From NCBI GenBank assembly GCA_024763435.1, contig JANTFN010000047.1, forward strand, positions 1 to 10,144: 10,144 nt of DNA. Direction: 5' to 3'. Below are positions 5,900 through 10,144 of this stretch, piece by piece. Made by a program: the position numbers and the translations under genes. Position 1 is the stretch's first letter; the number at the start of each line of letters is the position of its first letter. Source of the stretch: Thermodesulfobacteriota bacterium (GTDB lineage: Bacteria > Desulfobacterota > S145-22). The notes under the pieces are model-generated. The model did no database searches and was not told where the DNA came from. It saw nothing but the letters and a program-made list of their open reading frames with translations.

Positions 5900-7389
5900 A
5901 CACCGTTGTTTCCATAAAACCCCTGCTGGCCGTCCTCGTTTCCCTTGTTGGGGCCTTTTTTATCCTTTTTACAAGTTCGAAGCGGCAAAACCTCCGGGAA
6001 TCCTGGACCTTTATCGCGGCCTTTATCAAATTCGGGATTGTCCTGAGCATGATGCCGGTCATTCTCCATGGAAAGGTTATTAAACTTACGCTCCTCGAAA
6101 TCGCACCGGGTCTCTCCCTGATGTTCAAGGTTGACTTCCTCGGTATTATTTTCGGGCTCGTGGCCTCGGGGCTTTGGATTGTCACGTCGCTCTATTCGAT
6201 TGGCTACATGCGCGGCCTGAAGGAACACGCCCAGAACCGCTACTTTTTCGCCTTCGCCCTCTGCCTGTCGGCGACGATGGGAATCGCCTTTGCCGGCAAC
6301 CTCCTGACCTTTTACGTCTTTTACGAGATGCTGACCATTTCGACCTATCCCCTCGTTACGCACAACGAAGACGAAGAAGCCGTTAAAGCGGGCAGAAAAT
6401 ACCTCACCTATACCCTGAGTGCCGGGGTTCTGCTTCTGTTTGCCATCGCCGCCACCTACCTTTACGCCGGGACCCTGGAATTCATGCCCGGCGGATTTCT
6501 CAACGGGCATAATATCCCCATCGGCGTCCTGCAGTTCCTGCTTGTGGCCTTCCTTATCGGCTGCGGGGTTAAGGCCGGCGTCATGCCGTTCCACGCGTGG
6601 CTCCCCTCCGCCATGGTCGCGCCCACGCCCGTGAGCGCCCTGCTCCACGCCGTTGCCGTGGTCAAGGCCGGGGTCTTCGGATGTGTCCGTATCATCGCGT
6701 ATGTCTTCGGGCCCGTTGTCCTGAAAGACATCCACATGTGGTTGATTGTCGCCTACTTTGTCTCCTTCACCATTATCGTGTCTTCCCTTTTCGCCCTCGC
6801 CTCGGACAACCTGAAACGCAGGCTCGCCTTTTCCACCATCAGCCAGCTCTCTTACATCATCCTCGGGGCGGCGCTTCTCTCCAAGGCATCACTAACCGGG
6901 TCGATTCTCCATATCCCCAACCATGCCTATATGAAAATCACCCTCTTCTTCTGCGCGGGAGCCATCTTTGTTAAAACCGGGAAGAAAAACATCAGCGAAC
7001 TGGATGGAATCGGATGGCAGATGCCCATCACCATGGGGGCCTTCACCCTGGTCTCCTTCGGGATGGTCGGGATTCCGCCCCTATGCGGGTTTATCAGCAA
7101 ATGGTACCTGTGCCTCGGGACCCTTCAGGCAAGGGAATTCTTCTTTCTTTTCGTCCTGCTGACCAGTGCCGTTCTCAATGCCGCCTATTTCTTTCCCATC
7201 GTTTACGCGGCCTTTTTCAGGCAGCCCGCCGGGGGAAGGCCCGCCTTTAACGAGGCATCCCTCCCGCTGGTTATTCCCCTTTCCATTACGGCGGTCATGG
7301 CCGTTATCTTCGGTATCTTCCCAAACTTTACTTTTCACTTCTTTGACCTGGCAAGAAACGCCGCAACTACTATTATAGCGGGGATGTAG
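5896..7389 (+). CDS. Second antiporter-like subunit (MrpD/MrpA N-terminal-like)
   Basis: The 497-residue protein is another member of the NuoL/M/N-MrpA/D family with about 14 membrane segments. Conserved residues present are Glu144 (FYEML), Lys226 (GVKAGVMPFHAWLP), His233, His251, Lys257 (VVKAGVF), His339, His343 and Lys347. The segment PTPVSALLHAVAVVKAGVF (243-261) resembles the NuoL/MrpA branch more than MrpD. It may take the place of the antiporter domain of the missing full-length MrpA, though its length fits a free-standing subunit. The ATG overlaps the mrpD stop (ATGA) and has GGAGGG close upstream. Databases commonly label such proteins simply subunit D; the exact branch needs a tree. 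Confidence 0.9.
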   Translation: MNTVVSIKPLLAVLVSLVGAFFILFTSSKRQNLRESWTFIAAFIKFGIVLSMMPVILHGKVIKLTLLEIAPGLSLMFKVDFLGIIFGLVASGLWIVTSLYSIGYMRGLKEHAQNRYFFAFALCLSATMGIAFAGNLLTFYVFYEMLTISTYPLVTHNEDEEAVKAGRKYLTYTLSAGVLLLFAIAATYLYAGTLEFMPGGFLNGHNIPIGVLQFLLVAFLIGCGVKAGVMPFHAWLPSAMVAPTPVSALLHAVAVVKAGVFGCVRIIAYVFGPVVLKDIHMWLIVAYFVSFTIIVSSLFALASDNLKRRLAFSTISQLSYIILGAALLSKASLTGSILHIPNHAYMKITLFFCAGAIFVKTGKKNISELDGIGWQMPITMGAFTLVSFGMVGIPPLCGFISKWYLCLGTLQAREFFFLFVLLTSAVLNAAYFFPIVYAAFFRQPAGGRPAFNEASLPLVIPLSITAVMAVIFGIFPNFTFHFFDLARNAATTIIAGM

Positions 7390-7391
7390 CT

Positions 7392-7613
7392 ATGAAATCC
7401 AAAGGGAAAAAGATCTTTTTCGGAATCGCGCTCGTCATCGTCGTAGCGCTGGATTTTTATACCCCTCACGGTGAAGAGGCGGCTCATTTCTGGTGGCAAA
7501 TTCCCGGATTTGACGCCCTCTACGGTTTTATCGGGTGCTTTATCCTGATGCTTTTCGCGAAAAAGGTTATTTATCCCCTCTTTTCACGCCGGGAGGATTA
7601 CTATGACAGGTAG
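7392..7613 (+). CDS. 73-residue two-helix membrane protein, unknown role
   Basis: This short protein has a basic start (MKSKGKK), a first hydrophobic segment (about 8-22), and a polar stretch with PHGEEAAHFWWQIPGFDALY. A second segment follows (about 43-63), then a charged tail, SRREDYYDR. I do not recognise a named family. Its place between two antiporter-like subunits, two bases after one and overlapping the next by 11, argues for a structural or assembly subunit of the same complex. Two short helices and an aromatic-rich external turn are compatible with a small accessory subunit packed against the large ones. The ATG at 7392 has only a weak G-rich ribosome site. Confidence 0.8.
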   Translation: MKSKGKKIFFGIALVIVVALDFYTPHGEEAAHFWWQIPGFDALYGFIGCFILMLFAKKVIYPLFSRREDYYDR

Positions 7614-9435
7614 CGTCCTGCCTCCCTACATTTACTACTTCGCCGGCGCACTCCTGCTGCCCCTGCTGCCCGGGCGCTTTCTGAAACGCCTGCTGACCCT
7701 TGCCGTCCCCATTGTAGGATTTATCGCCCTGCTGCAAATTCCAAAAGGGTCTTATGACCTGATCCCGTTTCTTAATTACCACCTGACACTTATGCGGGTT
7801 GATAAACTCAGCCTTATATTTTCCTACGTCTTTGTAATCATGTCTTTTATCGGGGCCGTTTACGCCCTGCATATCAAGGAAGAGGGGCAGATGGTCGCGG
7901 CGTTTCTCTATGTGGGGAGCACCCTTGGTGTCACCTTCGCCGGTGATTACTTCAGCCTCTTTTTCTTCTGGGAAATCATGGCCGGGGCCTCCGTTTTTCT
8001 CATCTGGTATAACCGCACCGAGGCATCCGTTAAGGCGGGATACCGCTACCTTCTCGTCCATATTGCCGGGGGTTGCCTGCTCCTCGCCGGTATCCTGATT
8101 CAAATTTCCACACAACACTCTATTGCCTTTAATCCCGGCAGCTTCGGAAGCTTCGCTTCCTATTTTATCCTCGCTGGATTTCTTGTGAATGCCGCGGTCC
8201 CGCCATTTCACCCCTGGCTGCCCGATGCCTACCCCATGGGCACCATCACGGGAAGCGTTTTTTTGACCGCTTATACCACCAAAAGCGCCGTTTACGTCCT
8301 CTGCCGGGGGTTTGCAGGCGCGGAAGTACTCATGTGGCTTGGGGCCATCATGGCCATCTATGGGGTCGTTTACGCCTTTATTGAGGTCGATATGCGAAAA
8401 CTCCTCTCCTACCATATCGTCAGCCAGGTGGGCTACATGGTCTGCGGGGTGGGAATTGGAACGGAACTGGCCCTCAACGGCTCCACGGCTCACGCCTTCT
8501 GCCATATCCTCTACAAGGCGCTTCTCTTTATGGCCTGCGGCGCCGTCATCCACGTCACCGGAAAGCGGAAACTCACCGAACTTTCAGGCAAGGGGCTCTT
8601 CAAAATCATGCCTTTTACCCTGGTTATGTATATGATTGCCGCCTTTTCCATCTCGGCGGTGCCTCTTTTCAACGGCTTTATCAGCAAATCAATGGTTGTC
8701 GCGGCGGCAGGCGAAGCCCATCACGGTCTTGTAGAGCTTATGCTTCATCTTGCCTCCATCGGAACCTTCCTCTCCGTTGGCCTGAAACTCCCCTATTTTG
8801 CCTGGTTTGGAAAACCGATTGCGCCCCACGAGGAAGAAAAGCTTGAAACAGGCAAACTCCCCCTGAACATGAAAGTTGCCATGGGCATTGCCGGCTTTCT
8901 CTGTATCGCCCTGGGAGTTTATCCCGATGTCCTCTACCGAATCCTCCCGTTTCAGGCCGCGTTTCACCCCTTCGCCTACGGACATGTCGTCAAGACCATG
9001 GGAATGCTCCTCTTTACATTGCTGGCCTTTCTTATCTACCTTCCCAAAATTTCCCTTCATGACCGTATCAATCTCGATACCGACTGGTTCTACCGGATGG
9101 GTGCTAAACGCCTTTACCGTTTCGTAAGCGGCCCCATGGACGCCTTTTACCGGAACATGCAGGGGCGTTTCACGCGGCAGGTTGATTTCATCGCCTTTGT
9201 GGCCAAAAATCCCTATACCGCCCCCACTCTCCTGAAACTGGGGATTCAGCACTACATTGCAAGCGGTTTTGGCGTTCTGAAAAACGTTCCGGACCTTGAA
9301 ATTATCGACACGCATTTCAAAGATCTGTCAAAAAAGGCCTATTCCGACGACAGCTACAAGCGCCCCGTCGGCATCGGCGTTATGCTGTCCATCCTGTTCC
9401 TGTCGATTTTTGTTCTGATCTATATGCTGAGATAA
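7603..9435 (+). CDS. Third antiporter-like subunit, 610 residues, with C-terminal extension
   Basis: This is the third member of the proton-conducting membrane transporter family in the operon. Glu124 (FFWEIMA), His203 (PFHPWLPDAY), Lys227 (TTKSAVYVL) and Lys305 (HILYKALLFM) are in the expected places. The helix-7 lysine found in the other two copies is replaced by Asn196 (FLVNAAVPPFH); spacing to the helix-8 lysine is 31 residues in all three, so the alignment is firm. After about residue 480 comes a polar, helix-prone stretch of about 105 residues beginning LHDRINLDTDWFYRMG, and then a last membrane segment (588-609). The overall length and closing anchor recall NuoL. GGGAGG lies six bases before the ATG. 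It is the last gene of the operon; no terminator is obvious after it. Confidence 0.9.
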   Translation: MTGSVLPPYIYYFAGALLLPLLPGRFLKRLLTLAVPIVGFIALLQIPKGSYDLIPFLNYHLTLMRVDKLSLIFSYVFVIMSFIGAVYALHIKEEGQMVAAFLYVGSTLGVTFAGDYFSLFFFWEIMAGASVFLIWYNRTEASVKAGYRYLLVHIAGGCLLLAGILIQISTQHSIAFNPGSFGSFASYFILAGFLVNAAVPPFHPWLPDAYPMGTITGSVFLTAYTTKSAVYVLCRGFAGAEVLMWLGAIMAIYGVVYAFIEVDMRKLLSYHIVSQVGYMVCGVGIGTELALNGSTAHAFCHILYKALLFMACGAVIHVTGKRKLTELSGKGLFKIMPFTLVMYMIAAFSISAVPLFNGFISKSMVVAAAGEAHHGLVELMLHLASIGTFLSVGLKLPYFAWFGKPIAPHEEEKLETGKLPLNMKVAMGIAGFLCIALGVYPDVLYRILPFQAAFHPFAYGHVVKTMGMLLFTLLAFLIYLPKISLHDRINLDTDWFYRMGAKRLYRFVSGPMDAFYRNMQGRFTRQVDFIAFVAKNPYTAPTLLKLGIQHYIASGFGVLKNVPDLEIIDTHFKDLSKKAYSDDSYKRPVGIGVMLSILFLSIFVLIYMLR

Positions 9436-9513
9436 AGGCAAACCAGGCACCATTCCATCTTATAGAATTAACCTGCACCTCTTTACCCGGCTTTCTGAGA
9501 TTACTTGGTATTT

Positions 9514-9541
9514 AAGTCAAAATGGCAAAGTCAAAATGACA
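9514..9541. repeat. 14-bp tandem repeat upstream of a TTGACA box
   Basis: AAGTCAAAATGGCA (9514-9527) is followed directly by AAGTCAAAATGACA (9528-9541), differing at one base. The second copy runs straight into CTTGACA. It may be an operator or a chance duplication. Confidence 0.7.
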
Positions 9542-9542
9542 C

Positions 9543-9571
9543 TTGACAGAAAAGTTTTTCAATGGTAACTT
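9543..9571 (+). promoter_or_regulatory. Possible promoter for the DUF3795 gene
   Basis: A perfect TTGACA (9543-9548) is followed after 17 bases by TAACTT (9566-9571), which matches the -10 consensus at only three positions. This suggests a weak or activator-dependent promoter starting near 9578, about 57 bases before the gene. Confidence 0.35.
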
Positions 9572-9634
9572 AACAAACGTTTAATCAGCAAGTATGGCAA
9601 AAATCTGCAACAATAACATCAGGAGGAATTGGTG

Positions 9635-10105
9635 ATGGTAAATCCAGAACTGGTGGGACCTTGCGGGCTTTACTGCGGTGTTTGCGCAATTTACATCGCG
9701 GATCGTGACAACAATCGGAAGTTAAAGGAACGGCTGGTCAATCTCTACAAGGCCACGCTTCCCGGAAGCGAAAATTTAACAACAGAAGATATAAGGTGCC
9801 AGGGTTGCCAGTCTGACGACGTTTTCGTCTATTGCCGGCAGTGCCCCATTCGGGACTGCGTAAAAGAAAAGGCATACGACGGATGTCATCAATGCAGTGA
9901 TTTTCCCTGTCAATACATTGAAAATTTTCCCATGGCCGTTGGCAAAAAGGTTATCCTGCGGGCTGTTCCTTACTGGCGTGAGGTCGGCACCGAGAAGTTT
10001 GTTCGGGACGAAGAAACCCGCTACACCTGCCCTGAATGCGGCAACAAGGTTTTTCGGGGCGCCACAAGATGTAACAGGTGTAAAACAGGGCTGAACCTGG
10101 ATTAA
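9635..10105 (+). CDS. DUF3795-type cysteine-rich protein with zinc ribbon
   Basis: The 156-residue soluble protein opens with VGPCGLYCGVCAIYIADRDN, the typical start of DUF3795 proteins. It contains 15 cysteines: 10, 14, 17, 55, 58, 67, 70, 75, 84, 87 and 92 in the main domain, then CPEC (132-135) and CNRC (146-149) in a C-terminal zinc-ribbon-like module. The spacing suggests metal binding, either zinc or iron-sulfur, but the biochemical role of the family is unknown to me. I chose the ATG at 9635, eight bases after a perfect AGGAGG; TTG at 9629 and GTG at 9632 are in frame but too close to it. It lies 199 bases beyond the antiporter operon, with its own candidate promoter, so a shared function is not implied. 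Confidence 0.85.
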   Translation: MVNPELVGPCGLYCGVCAIYIADRDNNRKLKERLVNLYKATLPGSENLTTEDIRCQGCQSDDVFVYCRQCPIRDCVKEKAYDGCHQCSDFPCQYIENFPMAVGKKVILRAVPYWREVGTEKFVRDEETRYTCPECGNKVFRGATRCNRCKTGLNLD

Positions 10106-10144
10106 CCTGTTTCATAGATAATCAAGGGGTATTCGCCTTTCGCC

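Larger units (their letters stand above)
9436..9634. other. Intergenic region after the antiporter operon
   Basis: About 200 AT-rich bases separate the antiporter operon from the next gene. No hairpin with a T run was found, so transcription may continue or end by Rho. The second half holds a tandem repeat and a promoter-like TTGACA box, described separately. Confidence 0.6.

Noticed and set aside
9436..9513. Terminator after the antiporter operon
   Set aside because: No stem of useful length followed by a T run could be found.
9595..9609. Sigma54-like element TGGCAAAAATCTGCA before the DUF3795 gene
   Set aside because: The GG-to-GC spacing is one base too short for a sigma54 promoter and the flanking consensus bases are poor.

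Overview
The window looks like a piece of a Gram-negative, probably anaerobic bacterial chromosome. A Desulfobacterota (Deltaproteobacteria)-like source is my inference. It rests on an exported outer-membrane-type beta-barrel gene, a DUF3795 cysteine-rich protein, moderate GC content, and an Mrp-type cation/proton antiporter locus laid out as in anaerobes and archaea rather than in the classical mrpABCDEFG order. No RNA genes, insertion sequences, CRISPR arrays or phage genes were seen.

Layout: (1) 1-1484, minus strand: a signal-peptide-bearing outer-membrane beta-barrel protein whose 3' end lies outside the window. (2) 1485-1938: a 454-base divergent intergenic region. On the minus strand it holds a sigma70-like promoter, a possible 40-codon ORF with a strongly foldable segment, and a clear intrinsic terminator only 57 bases before the barrel gene. 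On the plus strand it holds a 13-bp tandem duplication and a good promoter driving the antiporter operon. (3) 1939-9435, plus strand: eleven tightly packed genes. In order they encode MrpE, MrpF, MrpG, an MbhD-like (DUF4040) piece, an MbhE-like piece, MrpB, MrpC, MrpD, a second antiporter-like subunit, a 73-residue membrane protein of unknown role, and a third antiporter-like subunit of 610 residues. Nine of the ten junctions overlap and the tenth has a 2-base gap. (4) 9436-9634: an intergenic region with a 14-bp tandem repeat and a TTGACA box. (5) 9635-10105: a DUF3795 protein with a C-terminal zinc ribbon. The last 39 bases show nothing.

The antiporter genes probably build one membrane complex exchanging Na+ (or another monovalent cation) for H+. 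The canonical large MrpA is absent. Its C-terminal parts are two small separate genes, as in membrane-bound hydrogenase (Mbh) loci, and its antiporter part is replaced by two extra NuoL/M/N-like subunits. The last of these has Asn where the other two have the TM7 pumping Lys, and it carries a long C-terminal extension ending in a membrane anchor. No hydrogenase or other redox subunit lies in the window, so whether the complex is stand-alone or coupled to a redox module cannot be decided here.
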